This document shows positions 22,925-31,835 of a DNA stretch of 64,000 bases, piece after piece. Both the position numbers and the translations under genes were made by a program. The notes beneath the pieces were generated by a model that was not told where the DNA came from, did not search any database, and saw only the letters and a list, made by a program, of their open reading frames with translations. The stretch is from Arthrobacter livingstonensis (GTDB taxonomy: Bacteria > Actinomycetota > Actinomycetes > Actinomycetales > Micrococcaceae): the NCBI RefSeq assembly GCF_003219815.1, contig NZ_QJVD01000012.1, forward strand, positions 1-64,000, read 5' to 3'. Every line of letters begins with the position of its first letter. Position 1 is the stretch's first letter.

Positions 22925-24667
22925 TCAGGGAAGCATCCAGCCCAGTATGGGCGTGGACTGCAGGTACACCAGGATGCACAACACGGCCAGCATGCCCACG
23001 CTCCAGCCGATCACCTTGCGCAGGAGGACCGATTCCTGGCCGTCCATGCCGACGGCCGTGGCGGCGATGGCCAGGTTTTGCGGGCTGATCAGCTTGCCGA
23101 CGACGCCTCCGGAGGAATTGGCCGCCACGAGCAGGTGCGGGTCGATGCCGGCCTTCATGCCGGCGGCCTGCTGCAGTTTCGCGAACAGGGCGTTGGAGGA
23201 GGTGTCCGAGCCGGTGACGGCCGTGCCGAGCCAGCCCAGCACCGGCGAGAGGAAGGCGAAGAAGCCGCCCGTGCTGGCCAGCCAGGTGCCGATCGCCACG
23301 GTCTGCCCGGAGAGGTTCATGACGTAGGCCAGCGCCAGCACCAGCAGGATGGTCGCCCCTGCCCAGCGCATGTTGTAGACGGTGTGGCCGATGGCGGCCA
23401 CGGCCTGGCGCATGGTGATGGGGAACCGGCCCCCGTCGTTGAACACGGCGTACACCGCAGCGACGATCAGGCCGGTGATCAGCAACAGCGTTCCGGGGCT
23501 GGAGAGCCACTGGAAGTTGTACACGGTCGACGAGATGGGCTTGCCGGCGGTGTCCACGATTGCGTCGTGCAGCACCGGCCATGGCACGTGGATGTTCGTT
23601 GTGGCCAGCCACGCCGGGATGTTGACGCCGAGCTTCCACAGGTTCGCGATGCCAAAGACGACGATGACCAGCAGGTACGGAAACAACGCCAGCCACACCC
23701 GCGGGCCGGTGAGCTTCGCAGTGTCCCCGGCCAACGCCGTCGTGCCGTCTGAAACCGGGCTGCCGTCCGAAACCGAGCCGCCGGCGGAACCGGAGCCGCC
23801 GGCCATGGCGCCGACCGTGAGGCGATCGCGGGCCGCGTCGTGGCCCTTTGACTTCCATACGCGCAGGAACAGGTATGCGCCGGCGAGGCCCACGAGGGAT
23901 GCGACGATGTCGGTCAGTTCATAGGAGAAATAGTTGGAGCACAGGAACTGGGCGATGCCGAAGCACAGGCCCGTGACGAGGGCGACGGGCCAGCACTCGC
24001 GCAGGCCGCGCTTGCCGTCGAGGATGACCAGCAGGATCAGCGGCACTATCACGGCGAGGATCGGTGCCTGGCGTCCGACGATGGCACCGATGTGGCCCGC
24101 GTCCAAGCCGGTCAGCCCGGCGGCGGTCGTGATCGGGATGGCGATGGCGCCGAAGGCGACCGGGGCAGTATTGGCCACGAGCACGGTGGCGGCTGCGCGC
24201 AGTGGGGACAGCCCGAGTGCGATGAGCATCGTGGCCGTGATCGCCACCGGCGCACCGAAGCCGGCCAGCGCCTCGAGCAGCCCGCCGAAGCAGAAGGCGA
24301 CGAGGATGGCCTGGATGCGCACGTCGCGGCCGCCGATCACATCGAAGATGCCGCGCAGGTCCTCGAAGCGTCCGCTGATGACGGTGACGCGGTAGAGCCA
24401 CACGGCCGTAATGACGATCCACAGCACCGGGAACGCGCCGAACACGGCGCCCTGGGACGCTGACAGTGCGGCCAGGCCGATCGGCATGTGGAAGCCGAGC
24501 ACGGCGACCGCCACGGCCACCAGCAGCGACCAGGCACCGGCCACGTGGGCCTTGGTTTTGACGACCGCCAACAAGACGATGAATGCCAAAAGCGGCAGGA
24601 GCGCGATCAGCGCCGAGATGGCCACGCTACCGGCAACCGGGTCGGTGGTGGAGGTGAAATGGTCCAC
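22925..24667 (-). CDS. lctP: L-lactate permease
   Basis: A 580-residue permease of the LctP family, which imports L-lactate with protons. It has a dozen or more hydrophobic segments. Family blocks include QAILVAFCFGGLLEALAGFG, GAPVAITATMLIALGLSP, NTAPVAFGAIAIPI, and near the C-terminus SDTSSNALFAKLQQAAG and LLVAANSSGGVVGKLISPQN. I use the GTG at 24667 (MDHFTSTTDPVAG) because AAGGGA lies just upstream and this matches the usual short N-terminus. The ATG at 24697 has no ribosome site and would put the operator directly against the start. A Gly/Ser/Asp-rich loop (about residues 290-315) is variable. It faces the lutABC operon and is followed by its regulator gene. Confidence 0.93.
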   Translation of the reverse strand: MDHFTSTTDPVAGSVAISALIALLPLLAFIVLLAVVKTKAHVAGAWSLLVAVAVAVLGFHMPIGLAALSASQGAVFGAFPVLWIVITAVWLYRVTVISGRFEDLRGIFDVIGGRDVRIQAILVAFCFGGLLEALAGFGAPVAITATMLIALGLSPLRAAATVLVANTAPVAFGAIAIPITTAAGLTGLDAGHIGAIVGRQAPILAVIVPLILLVILDGKRGLRECWPVALVTGLCFGIAQFLCSNYFSYELTDIVASLVGLAGAYLFLRVWKSKGHDAARDRLTVGAMAGGSGSAGGSVSDGSPVSDGTTALAGDTAKLTGPRVWLALFPYLLVIVVFGIANLWKLGVNIPAWLATTNIHVPWPVLHDAIVDTAGKPISSTVYNFQWLSSPGTLLLITGLIVAAVYAVFNDGGRFPITMRQAVAAIGHTVYNMRWAGATILLVLALAYVMNLSGQTVAIGTWLASTGGFFAFLSPVLGWLGTAVTGSDTSSNALFAKLQQAAGMKAGIDPHLLVAANSSGGVVGKLISPQNLAIAATAVGMDGQESVLLRKVIGWSVGMLAVLCILVYLQSTPILGWMLP

Positions 24668-24704
24668 GGGGAATCCCTTACTTGATGACTGAGTCATGCG
24701 GTCA

Positions 24705-24729
24705 TGGTCTGACCACTATGGTCCGACCA
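24705..24729. promoter_or_regulatory. Paired LldR-type operators upstream of lctP
   Basis: Two perfect 11-bp palindromes of the form TGGTC-N-GACCA lie at 24705-24715 (N = T) and 24719-24729 (N = C), with centres 14 bp apart. This is the FadR-family recognition core (TGGT…ACCA) in its symmetric form. They sit 38-62 bp upstream of the chosen lctP start, where they would cover the promoter. Confidence 0.8.
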
Positions 24730-24816
24730 CAAAAAGTGTAACCCATGTTTTGGATTCGTGTGGTGCACCTCACTGTGATTGTGTGTTCCACTAGACTTTG
24801 AATCAGTCGCCTAGTA

Positions 24817-24827
24817 TGGTCAGACCA
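24817..24827. promoter_or_regulatory. LldR-type operator upstream of lutA
   Basis: A third perfect palindrome, TGGTCAGACCA, lies 34 bp before the lutA start. It overlaps TAGTAT (24813-24818), a plausible -10 box, so binding would block lutABC transcription. Together with the two copies near lctP it ties both divergent units to one regulator. Confidence 0.8.
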
Positions 24828-24860
24828 CACTGTCGAGTTGTTTCGCCGAAGGATGAACCT

Positions 24861-25658
24861 GTGAAAATTGCGCTCTTCGCCACGTGCATCGTGGACGCCA
24901 TGTATCCGCGCACGGCCCGTGCCACCGTGGCCATCCTGGAACGGCTGGGACACGAGGTGGTCTTTCCCGCAGGACAGGCCTGTTGCGGCCAGATGCACGT
25001 GAACTCGGGCTATTTCAAGGAAGCCCACCCCGTGGTCGCCAACCATGTGAAGGCCTTTGACACGGAAGACTACGACGTCGCCGTGGCACCCTCGGCTTCC
25101 TGCGTGGCCTCCGTCTCGCACCAGCACGAACTCGTGGCACGGCGCTGCGGTGACGCGGCGCTGGAAGCCCGGGCCTCCGTCGTCGGCGCAAAAACGTATG
25201 AGCTTTCCCAACTCCTGACGGACGTCTTGGGCGTGAGCAACGCCGCGGTTCAGCTGGGCTCGCATTTCCCGCACAAGGTCACCTACCACCCCAGCTGCCA
25301 CGGCATGCGGCTGCTGCGCCTGGGGGACCGGCAGCTGAACCTCCTGCACTCAGTGGGCGGCATCGAACTGGTGGAGCTGCCCGAGGCCGACCAGTGCTGC
25401 GGCTTTGGTGGGACCTTCTCGATGAAGAACGCCGACGTCTCCAGCGCCATGATGGATGACAAGGCCGCCAACATTTGCGGCACGGGCGCCGAACTGTGCT
25501 CCGGCGGCGACGCCAGCTGCCTCATGCACATTGGCGGCGGCCTCTCCAGACAGGGGAGCACGGTGGGAACGTTGCACTTTGCCGAGATCCTGGCCAGCAC
25601 GCTGTCGAATCCGGTGAGCGTCACCGGCGACGTCCAACTGGCAGGGGGCACCCGATGA
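24861..25658 (+). CDS. lutA: L-lactate utilisation protein LutA (CCG-domain Fe-S oxidoreductase subunit)
   Basis: A 265-residue cytosolic protein with two cysteine-rich CCG domains: AGQACCGQMHVNSG around residues 40-55, and PSCHGMRLLRLGDRQ with EADQCCGFGGTFSMKN around 145-195. These bind a non-cubane or cubane iron-sulfur cluster in LutA/GlcF/HdrB-type subunits. LutABC oxidises L-lactate to pyruvate. GTG at 24861 is selected because GAAGGATG lies upstream and the protein then starts MKIALFATCIVDAMYPR, the canonical LutA N-terminus; the longer frame is not needed. It overlaps lutB by four bases (ATGA). An LldR-type operator lies 34 bp upstream. Confidence 0.95.
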   Translation: MKIALFATCIVDAMYPRTARATVAILERLGHEVVFPAGQACCGQMHVNSGYFKEAHPVVANHVKAFDTEDYDVAVAPSASCVASVSHQHELVARRCGDAALEARASVVGAKTYELSQLLTDVLGVSNAAVQLGSHFPHKVTYHPSCHGMRLLRLGDRQLNLLHSVGGIELVELPEADQCCGFGGTFSMKNADVSSAMMDDKAANICGTGAELCSGGDASCLMHIGGGLSRQGSTVGTLHFAEILASTLSNPVSVTGDVQLAGGTR

Positions 25659-27178
25659 GCAATACCTTTCTGGGCATGCCCACCCTGCCGGTCTTCGGCA
25701 GCGGCAACCTCAACGCCACCGAACCGTTCCCCAAGGCCGCGCACCGCGAACTCGGCAACGCCCAGCTGCGTGCGAACCTGGGCCATGCCACACACACCAT
25801 CCGGGACAAGCGCCTGAAGGTGGTGGCCGAGCTGCCGGACTGGGAGGAGATGCGGGACGCCGGCAGTGCCATCAAGAACGCCACGATGGCCAAGCTGCCC
25901 GCGCTGCTGGAGCAGTTCGAAGCCAATTTCACGGCCCGCGGCGGCATCATCCACTGGGCCCGCGACGCCCAGGAGGCCAACGAGATTGTCACCGGGCTGA
26001 TCCGGGCAACCGGGGAAACCGAGGTGGTCAAGGTCAAGTCCATGGCCACCCAGGAAATCGGCCTGAACGAATACCTGCAAGAGCAGGGCATCGCCGCCTT
26101 TGAAACGGACCTGGCCGAGCTCATCGTCCAGCTGGACCATGACAAGCCCAGCCACATCCTGGTCCCCGCCATCCACAAGAACCGCGACCAGATCCGCGAG
26201 ATCTTCCTGCGCGAAATGGAGGACGTGGACCCGGGCCTGTCCAATGAACCCGCCCGCCTGGCCGAGGCGGCCCGCCGCCACCTGCGCAGGAAGTTCCTCA
26301 CCGCCAAGGTGGCCATCTCCGGGGCGAACTTTGGCCTGGCCGACACCGGCACGCTCACCGTCGTGGAATCCGAGGGCAACGGCCGCATGTGCCTGACCCT
26401 GCCGGAAACGCTCATCACCGTCATGGGCATTGAAAAGCTGCTGCCCTTGTGGACGGACCTTGAGGTGTTCATGCAGCTGCTGCCGCGCTCCTCCACGGGC
26501 GAACGCATGAACCCGTACACGTCCCTGTGGACCGGCGTCACCCCCGGCGACGGGCCACAAAGCGTGCACCTCGTCATGCTGGACAACGGCCGCACCGCCG
26601 CGCTCGCGGACGAAATGGGCCGCACGGCCCTGAACTGCATCCGCTGCTCCGCGTGCATGAACGTCTGCCCCGTCTACGAACGCACCGGCGGGCACGCCTA
26701 TGGCTCCACGTACCCGGGGCCCATCGGCGCCATCCTGTCCCCGCTGATGACGGGGATCAAGAGCGAGGAAAACAACTCGCTGCCCTACGCCTCATCGCTG
26801 TGCGGCGCCTGCTTTGACGCCTGCCCCGTGAAAATCAACATCCCGGAAATACTGGTGCACCTGCGCGGCGAGGACGTCGATTCCCAGCGCGCCAGGGTCA
26901 AGGTCCCCACGCAGATGGACCTGATGATGAAGGGCGCCGAATGGGCATTCTCCGACGGCGGTCATCTAAACCTGCTGGAAAAGGGCCTGCCGCTGGGCAA
27001 GCTCGTGGCCGGCCGGGACAAGGTCATCAAGAAGCTGCCCGGCCTGGCCGGAAAGTGGACGCAGTCCCGCGACATCCCGGCGCCGCCCGGCCAGTCCTTC
27101 CGCCAGTGGTGGGCGAAGGAACATCGGGCCCCGTCCGGCGTCGAAGCCGGGGAATCGGCAGAAGGAGACCAGGCATGA
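25655..27178 (+). CDS. lutB: L-lactate utilisation protein LutB (two [4Fe-4S] ferredoxin-like subunit)
   Basis: A 507-residue protein. The N-terminal LUD domain (about 60-300) contains VKVKSMATQEIGLNEYL, and GANFGLADTGTLTVVESEGN. The C-terminal ferredoxin part has CIRCSACMNVCPVYERTGGH (Cys 328, 331, 334, 338) and SLCGACFDACPVKINIPEIL (Cys 383, 386, 390), the two cluster-binding sites of LutB. It transfers electrons from lactate oxidation, probably toward the quinone pool. It starts inside the lutA stop and ends inside the lutC start, so the three subunits are translationally coupled. The C-terminal tail (about 475-507) is polar and variable. Confidence 0.95.
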   Translation: MSNTFLGMPTLPVFGSGNLNATEPFPKAAHRELGNAQLRANLGHATHTIRDKRLKVVAELPDWEEMRDAGSAIKNATMAKLPALLEQFEANFTARGGIIHWARDAQEANEIVTGLIRATGETEVVKVKSMATQEIGLNEYLQEQGIAAFETDLAELIVQLDHDKPSHILVPAIHKNRDQIREIFLREMEDVDPGLSNEPARLAEAARRHLRRKFLTAKVAISGANFGLADTGTLTVVESEGNGRMCLTLPETLITVMGIEKLLPLWTDLEVFMQLLPRSSTGERMNPYTSLWTGVTPGDGPQSVHLVMLDNGRTAALADEMGRTALNCIRCSACMNVCPVYERTGGHAYGSTYPGPIGAILSPLMTGIKSEENNSLPYASSLCGACFDACPVKINIPEILVHLRGEDVDSQRARVKVPTQMDLMMKGAEWAFSDGGHLNLLEKGLPLGKLVAGRDKVIKKLPGLAGKWTQSRDIPAPPGQSFRQWWAKEHRAPSGVEAGESAEGDQA

Positions 27179-27822
27179 GCGCCCGCGAGGACATTTTGAA
27201 CCGGATCGCCTCTGCCCTGCGCGATTCCCCGGCCACCCCGGAGATCCCGCGCAACTACCGCCGGGCCACGACCATGACGGCGGAGCAGCGGCTTGAGCAG
27301 CTGGTGGACCGGCTGCGCGACTACAAGGCGAACGTCTTCGTGGTGCCGGCAGCGGGGGCTCCGGCCAAGCTGGCCGAACTGCTGGCCGGCACCGCCTCCA
27401 TTGTGGTGCCGCACCGGCTTCCGGAGGACTGGCTTTCCACCCTGCTGTCCGTGGGAAAGGACGACGCCGGGTCCCCGGCCGTGGAGGTCGACTCGCCGGA
27501 GCGCCGCCTCACCGTGGCGGAGCTGGACGCCGTGGACGCCGTGGTGACAGCGGCCGCCGTGGCCGTCTCCGAGACGGGCACCATCATGCTTGACGGCAGC
27601 CCGTCGCAGGGGCGGCGCATCATCTCCCTGGTCCCGGACCGGCATATCTGCCTGCTGCGTACGGCCGATATTGTGGAGGTGCTGCCGGAGGCCATCGCGC
27701 GCCTGGACGCGACGTCGCCGCAGACCTGGATCAGCGGCCCCAGCGCCACGAGCGACATCGAACTGGAGAGAGTGGAAGGCGTCCACGGGCCGCGGACCCT
27801 GGACGTCGTCATCCTGACTTAA
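27175..27822 (+). CDS. lutC: L-lactate utilisation protein LutC (LUD domain)
   Basis: A 215-residue LUD-domain protein, third member of the lactate-oxidation complex. It begins MSAREDILNRIASALRDSP, typical of LutC. The LUD core includes AVDAVVTAAAVAVSETGTIM, LDGSPSQGRRIISLVPDRHI and CLLRTADIVEVLPEAIARL, and ends with SGPSATSDIELERVEGVHGP. AGGAG lies upstream of the ATG at 27175, which overlaps the lutB stop. LutC has a CoA-transferase-like fold without the Fe-S clusters of LutA and LutB. The operon ends here; a short gap to the DinB-like gene has no obvious strong hairpin. Confidence 0.94.
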   Translation: MSAREDILNRIASALRDSPATPEIPRNYRRATTMTAEQRLEQLVDRLRDYKANVFVVPAAGAPAKLAELLAGTASIVVPHRLPEDWLSTLLSVGKDDAGSPAVEVDSPERRLTVAELDAVDAVVTAAAVAVSETGTIMLDGSPSQGRRIISLVPDRHICLLRTADIVEVLPEAIARLDATSPQTWISGPSATSDIELERVEGVHGPRTLDVVILT

Positions 27823-27871
27823 GCGCGGTCTGCCCTCGACAGGTCCGGCCGCCGGTGGAAGCATGGCACCC

Positions 27872-28390
27872 ATGAAAACTTCTGAGTTGTTGTTAGACGC
27901 CTTTGGCCGGATCGATGACATTGTGTCGCGTGTGCTGAAGGGAGTGGACGCGGACAGGCTGAACTGGCGCCCGGGCGGAACCGGCAATTCCATCTCCTGG
28001 CTGGTCTGGCACCTGTGCCGGGCCCAGGACGAGCAGATTGCCGACGTCGCCGGGATTGAGTCCGTCTGGGCTGCCGGCGGCTATGCCGCCCGCTTCGGCT
28101 TTGACTTGGACCCGTCGGACACCGGCTATGGGCACTCCGCGGTGCAGGTTGGCGTAGTCCGGGTTGATTCGACAGCGTTGCTCCGGGAATACCACGAGGC
28201 CGTGCTGCGGCAGAGCCTGGACTACGTCGGCGGTCTTTCCGACTCCGATCTTGACCGCGTGGTGGACAAACGGTGGGACCCGCCTGTCACGCTCGGCGTG
28301 CGGCTCATCAGCATCGTGGACGACTGCGTCCAGCACGGCGGTCAGGCTGCTTATGTCAAGGGCCTGCCAGCCGACAGCGCGGGTCAATAG
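27872..28390 (+). CDS. DinB-family (DUF664-type) putative metal-dependent thiol enzyme
   Basis: A 172-residue four-helix DinB-like protein. The family pattern is MKTSELLLDAFGRIDDIVSR, then NSISWLVWHLCRAQDEQIAD with the first metal His in the WHL motif, then LREYHEAVLRQSLDYV and VDDCVQHGGQAAYVKGL, with the second His. Related actinobacterial proteins are mycothiol- or bacillithiol-dependent transferases, but the thiol and substrate here are unknown. The ATG at 27872 is preferred because GGAAG is ten bases upstream; for the ATG at 27863 it is too close. The gene is followed at two bases by the convergent end of an MFS gene, so the two transcripts must overlap. Confidence 0.85.
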   Translation: MKTSELLLDAFGRIDDIVSRVLKGVDADRLNWRPGGTGNSISWLVWHLCRAQDEQIADVAGIESVWAAGGYAARFGFDLDPSDTGYGHSAVQVGVVRVDSTALLREYHEAVLRQSLDYVGGLSDSDLDRVVDKRWDPPVTLGVRLISIVDDCVQHGGQAAYVKGLPADSAGQ

Positions 28391-28392
28391 CG

Positions 28393-29859
28393 CTAGGCGA
28401 CCGGTGCCGCCTGCCTGGCGGCCGGCGTCGTGCTGGGCGTCTGGGCACTGTGCTCCCCGGCGGCCCGTCCCACCGGGATGAAGGCTGCCAGCAGGGCAGA
28501 GGCGGCAGCCGCGCCAATGGCGATGATGAAGGTGATCCGGAAGGCAGCCATCGTGGGCAGGGCCACGGGGCCCAGCTGCATGGTCATCGAGGCCAGCACC
28601 ACGCTGATGACGGCGGCCGAGCTGGAGGTGCCGATGGCGCGCATCAGGGAGTTCAGTCCATTTGCCGCGGCTGTTTCGGTGATGGGCACGGCGCCCATGA
28701 TCAGGGCCGGCATGGCGGCGAAGGCCAGGCCCAATCCGGCGCTGATGACCATGGAGGCAAGGATGATTTCCCAGACGGCGCCATTGAGCACCAGGGCCAC
28801 CACGTAGCCGGCGGCAATGACAAGCGCCCCGGTGATCAGTGTGACCTTCGGACCCCTGCGTGCCGAGAGCCTTGCCGAAACGGGGGACAGGGCCATCATG
28901 ACCAGGCCGCCGGGGGCTAGGGCCAGGCCGGCCTGGACCATCGACTGTCCCAGACCGTAGCCGGTTGCCGCCGGTGCCATGAGCAGCTGGATGAAGATCA
29001 GCGACATCCCGTACATGGCGAAGCCGATCATGATGGAGGACAGGTTCGTCAGCAGAACGCGGGGCCGTGCCGAGACCCGCAGGTCGACCAAGGCGTTGCG
29101 CGTGCGCAGCTGGTAGACGCCCCAGAGCAGGAGCACCACCACTGAGGTCGCGAACAACCCGATGGTCAGCGCACTGCCCCAGCCCCATTCGGAGCCCTTG
29201 GTGACAGGGACCAGCAAGGCGACAAGGCCCACCGCCAATCCTGCCGCGCCCACGCCGTCGAACCTCCCCGGCGTGGACACGGGGGATTCGGGCAGCACCA
29301 GTCCCACGAGGATTGCACACACCAGGCCCAGGGCCGCTGCCACCCAAAACAGCATGTGCCAGTTCGCGTTTTGTGCGATGAAGGCGGACAGCGGAATGCC
29401 AATGGCCCCGCCAACGCCCATGGTGGCGCTCATGGTGGCGATGGCCGGCCCCACCTGCCGGGGCGGGAGTTCGTCACGCATGATGCTGATGCCCAGCGGG
29501 ATGGCGCCCATCGCCAGCCCCTGCAGGGCGCGGCCGATGACGATCAGGGTGAGGGAATCGCTTAGTCCGCACACCACCGACCCTGCCACCATGGCCAGCA
29601 GGCTCAGGATGAGAATGCGCCGTTTGCCGAACATATCCCCGAGCCGGCCGCTGATGGGCGTCACCACGGCGCCTGCCACGAGCGTTGCCGTCACGGCCCA
29701 GGAGGCGTCCGTGGCGGAGGCGTGCAGGAACTTGGGGAGTTCCGGGATCAGGGGAATGATCAATGTCTGCATGAGCGAGACGACGATCCCGCAAAAAGCC
29801 AGGGCGGTGATGACCAACCGCGGCGAGGGTGTGCGTGATGATTCTTTGTTACTGGACAC
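28393..29859 (-). CDS. MFS drug exporter (DHA2-like)
   Basis: A 488-residue permease with about 14 hydrophobic segments, the DHA2 size class. The loop motif GRLGDMFGKRRILILSLLAM (motif A, GxLxDxxGrrr) lies near residues 65-85. Motif C-like Gly/Pro sequence GGAIGIPLSAFIAQNANWHM lies near 150-170, identifying drug:proton antiporters. GTG at 29859 follows AGGAG at five bases; the longer frame upstream runs through the operator and is rejected. It is divergent from a MarR regulator with an inverted repeat between them, the standard layout for an inducible efflux pump. The inducing compound and substrate are not known. Confidence 0.9.
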   Translation of the reverse strand: MSSNKESSRTPSPRLVITALAFCGIVVSLMQTLIIPLIPELPKFLHASATDASWAVTATLVAGAVVTPISGRLGDMFGKRRILILSLLAMVAGSVVCGLSDSLTLIVIGRALQGLAMGAIPLGISIMRDELPPRQVGPAIATMSATMGVGGAIGIPLSAFIAQNANWHMLFWVAAALGLVCAILVGLVLPESPVSTPGRFDGVGAAGLAVGLVALLVPVTKGSEWGWGSALTIGLFATSVVVLLLWGVYQLRTRNALVDLRVSARPRVLLTNLSSIMIGFAMYGMSLIFIQLLMAPAATGYGLGQSMVQAGLALAPGGLVMMALSPVSARLSARRGPKVTLITGALVIAAGYVVALVLNGAVWEIILASMVISAGLGLAFAAMPALIMGAVPITETAAANGLNSLMRAIGTSSSAAVISVVLASMTMQLGPVALPTMAAFRITFIIAIGAAAASALLAAFIPVGRAAGEHSAQTPSTTPAARQAAPVA

Positions 29860-29887
29860 CGGGCTCCTGATGACTGACTGATAGATG

Positions 29888-29922
29888 TTATGTATGATGC
29901 AATGAATATGTATCTTACATAA
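29888..29922. promoter_or_regulatory. Inverted repeat operator between the MFS exporter and MarR genes
   Basis: TTATGTATGAT (29888-29898) and ATCTTACATAA (29912-29922) are 11-bp arms with a single mismatch around a 13-bp spacer. The site is AT-rich in a GC-rich background and lies between the divergent starts, 20 bp before the MarR start. MarR dimers bind such dyads, so it is the probable operator for both genes. Confidence 0.65.
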
Positions 29923-29941
29923 GAATGGCGGAGCCCGAACT

Positions 29942-30445
29942 GTGCTACCTGAAAAGAAGGTCCTCGGAGAGCTTGAATATGAGCTGATGCTCCTTGCCCG
30001 CCACGCGCTGCGCCCGCATCGCGGCGACGCGGTGCTGGACCGGTCCGCCATGGTCCTGCTGAGCCGGCTGGAAAGCGTGCCGCCCATGACCCTGAAGGAG
30101 CTCGCCTGCGCGCTGCGGCTCGATGGCTCCACCGTGCACCGCCAGACCGCCGCGCTGCTGCGTGCCGGGCTGCTGGCCTATGCCCCGCGCGACGGCGGTG
30201 AGGTGGCCCGCCGCGTGGCGCCCACCGAAGCGGGCCGCGCTGCCCTGGCGGGCAGCCGGGAGATTTACGAACAGGGCCTGGAGGGTGTGGTCCGTCACTG
30301 GCCCGAGGAACGGCGCAGGCAGCTGGTGGACATCCTCCAGGCCTTCAACCAGGAGGTTGAGGGGCTCGAAGGCGGCCCCTGGCCGCGCAGCCAAACAGGC
30401 CGCCGGGCGGGCGTCCGGGTGGACGGGGCCGGCCCCTTACATTAA
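29942..30445 (+). CDS. MarR-family transcriptional regulator
   Basis: A 167-residue winged-helix regulator. The DNA-binding part is MTLKELACALRLDGSTVHRQ with TAALLRAGLLAYAPRDGGEV as recognition helix and wing (about residues 48-90), flanked by helices that form the dimer. Start is GTG at 29942, with GGAG eight bases upstream. The C-terminal 25 residues are Gly/Arg-rich and probably disordered. It is divergent from the DHA2 exporter and overlies a strong inverted repeat. It is expected to repress the pump until a ligand binds. The gap of about 170 bp to the formaldehyde dehydrogenase gene should contain that gene's promoter. Confidence 0.88.
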   Translation: MLPEKKVLGELEYELMLLARHALRPHRGDAVLDRSAMVLLSRLESVPPMTLKELACALRLDGSTVHRQTAALLRAGLLAYAPRDGGEVARRVAPTEAGRAALAGSREIYEQGLEGVVRHWPEERRRQLVDILQAFNQEVEGLEGGPWPRSQTGRRAGVRVDGAGPLH

Positions 30446-30615
30446 TGGTTTCTCCGGGCTAGGCTGAGAATTACCTCGGATTTTTCCAGTGAAATTCGCG
30501 CACCCTGAGACTGGTGACGAAGCTGCCACGGATCTACTTGGCGCGCGCCGGGGCGTTCTTGTTGTATCGGGTTGTCCACACGCGGCTCCCCGAAGTGCGA
30601 GGAAGGAAGCTTTCC

Positions 30616-31830
30616 ATGTCAGGAAACAAGGCCGTTGCCTACAAGTCACCGGGCAAAGTCGAGGTCATCGACATCGACTACCCGACGTTTGAACTGAAGG
30701 ACGGGCCGGGCGTCAACCCGGCGAACGTGGGCCGCAAGGTCCCCCACGGCGTCATCCTCAAGACCGTCGCCACCAACATTTGCGGCTCGGACCAGCACAT
30801 GGTCCGCGGCCGCACCACGGCGCCGTCGGACCTGGTGCTGGGGCACGAGATCACCGGCGAAGTGGTGGAGGTGGGACCGGACGTTGAATTCATCAAGGTC
30901 GGGGATATCTGCTCCGTGCCGTTCAACATCTCCTGCGGCCGCTGCCGCAACTGCAAGGAGCGCAAGACCGGGATCTGCCTCAACGTGAACCCGGACCGCC
31001 CCGGAAGCGCCTACGGCTACGTCGACATGGGCGGCTGGGTGGGCGGCCAGGCCGAATACGTCCTGGTGCCCTACGCCGACTGGAACCTGCTGAAGTTCCC
31101 GGACCGGGACCAGGCGCTGGAGAAGATCATGGACCTGACCATGCTCTCCGACATCTTCCCCACGGGCTACCACGGCGCCGTGTCGGCCGGGGTCGGAGTC
31201 GGTTCCACCGTCTACATCGCGGGGGCCGGGCCCGTGGGCCTCGCCGCGGCGACCAGCGCGCACCTGCTGGGTGCTGCCGTCGTCATTGTCGGTGACATGA
31301 ACGCGGACCGGCTCACACAGGCCCGCACCTTTGGCTGCGAAACCATCGACCTGTCCAAGGGTGATCCCGGGGCGCAGATCGAACAGCTGCTGGGCGTTCC
31401 GGAGGTTGACTGTGCCGTGGACGCCGTCGGCTTTGAGGCGAAGGGCCACGGTTCCGATTCAGGGCACGAGGCGCCGGCCACGGTGCTGAACTCGCTCATG
31501 GACATCACCGCCGCCGGTGGTTCCCTGGGCATCCCCGGACTGTACGTGACAGGGGATCCGGGTGGCATCGACGCCGCCGCACAAAAGGGTTCACTGTCGC
31601 TGAGCCTGGGCACCGGTTGGGCGAAGTCGCTGGCATTCACCACGGGGCAGTGCCCGGTGATGAAGTACAACCGGGGCCTGATGATGGCGATCCTGCACGA
31701 CAAGGTGCACATTGCCAAGAATGTCAACGCCAAGGCGATCTCCCTGACGGACGCCCCGCGCGGCTATGCGGAGTTCGACGCCGGTGCGGCCACCAAGTAC
31801 GTGCTTAACCCGAACGGCTACCTGAACTGA
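30616..31830 (+). CDS. fdhA: Glutathione-independent formaldehyde dehydrogenase (zinc-type)
   Basis: A 404-residue zinc-dependent medium-chain dehydrogenase very similar in layout to Pseudomonas putida FdhA, which oxidises formaldehyde to formate with NAD+ without glutathione. Catalytic zinc ligands are in ATNICGSDQH (Cys56) and LVLGHEITGE (His77, Glu78). The structural zinc loop is CGRCRNCKERKTGIC. GAGPVGLAAATSAHLLGAAV forms the dinucleotide-binding glycine motif. Segments YGYVDMGGWVGGQAEYVLVP and LTMLSDIFPTGYHGAVSAGV are hallmark sequences of this subfamily. GGAAGGAAG lies upstream of the ATG at 30616; the longer open frame is not used. It ends at a strong two-way hairpin shared with the flagellar fliW gene. 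Confidence 0.93.
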   Translation: MSGNKAVAYKSPGKVEVIDIDYPTFELKDGPGVNPANVGRKVPHGVILKTVATNICGSDQHMVRGRTTAPSDLVLGHEITGEVVEVGPDVEFIKVGDICSVPFNISCGRCRNCKERKTGICLNVNPDRPGSAYGYVDMGGWVGGQAEYVLVPYADWNLLKFPDRDQALEKIMDLTMLSDIFPTGYHGAVSAGVGVGSTVYIAGAGPVGLAAATSAHLLGAAVVIVGDMNADRLTQARTFGCETIDLSKGDPGAQIEQLLGVPEVDCAVDAVGFEAKGHGSDSGHEAPATVLNSLMDITAAGGSLGIPGLYVTGDPGGIDAAAQKGSLSLSLGTGWAKSLAFTTGQCPVMKYNRGLMMAILHDKVHIAKNVNAKAISLTDAPRGYAEFDAGAATKYVLNPNGYLN

Positions 31831-31835
31831 GCAAT

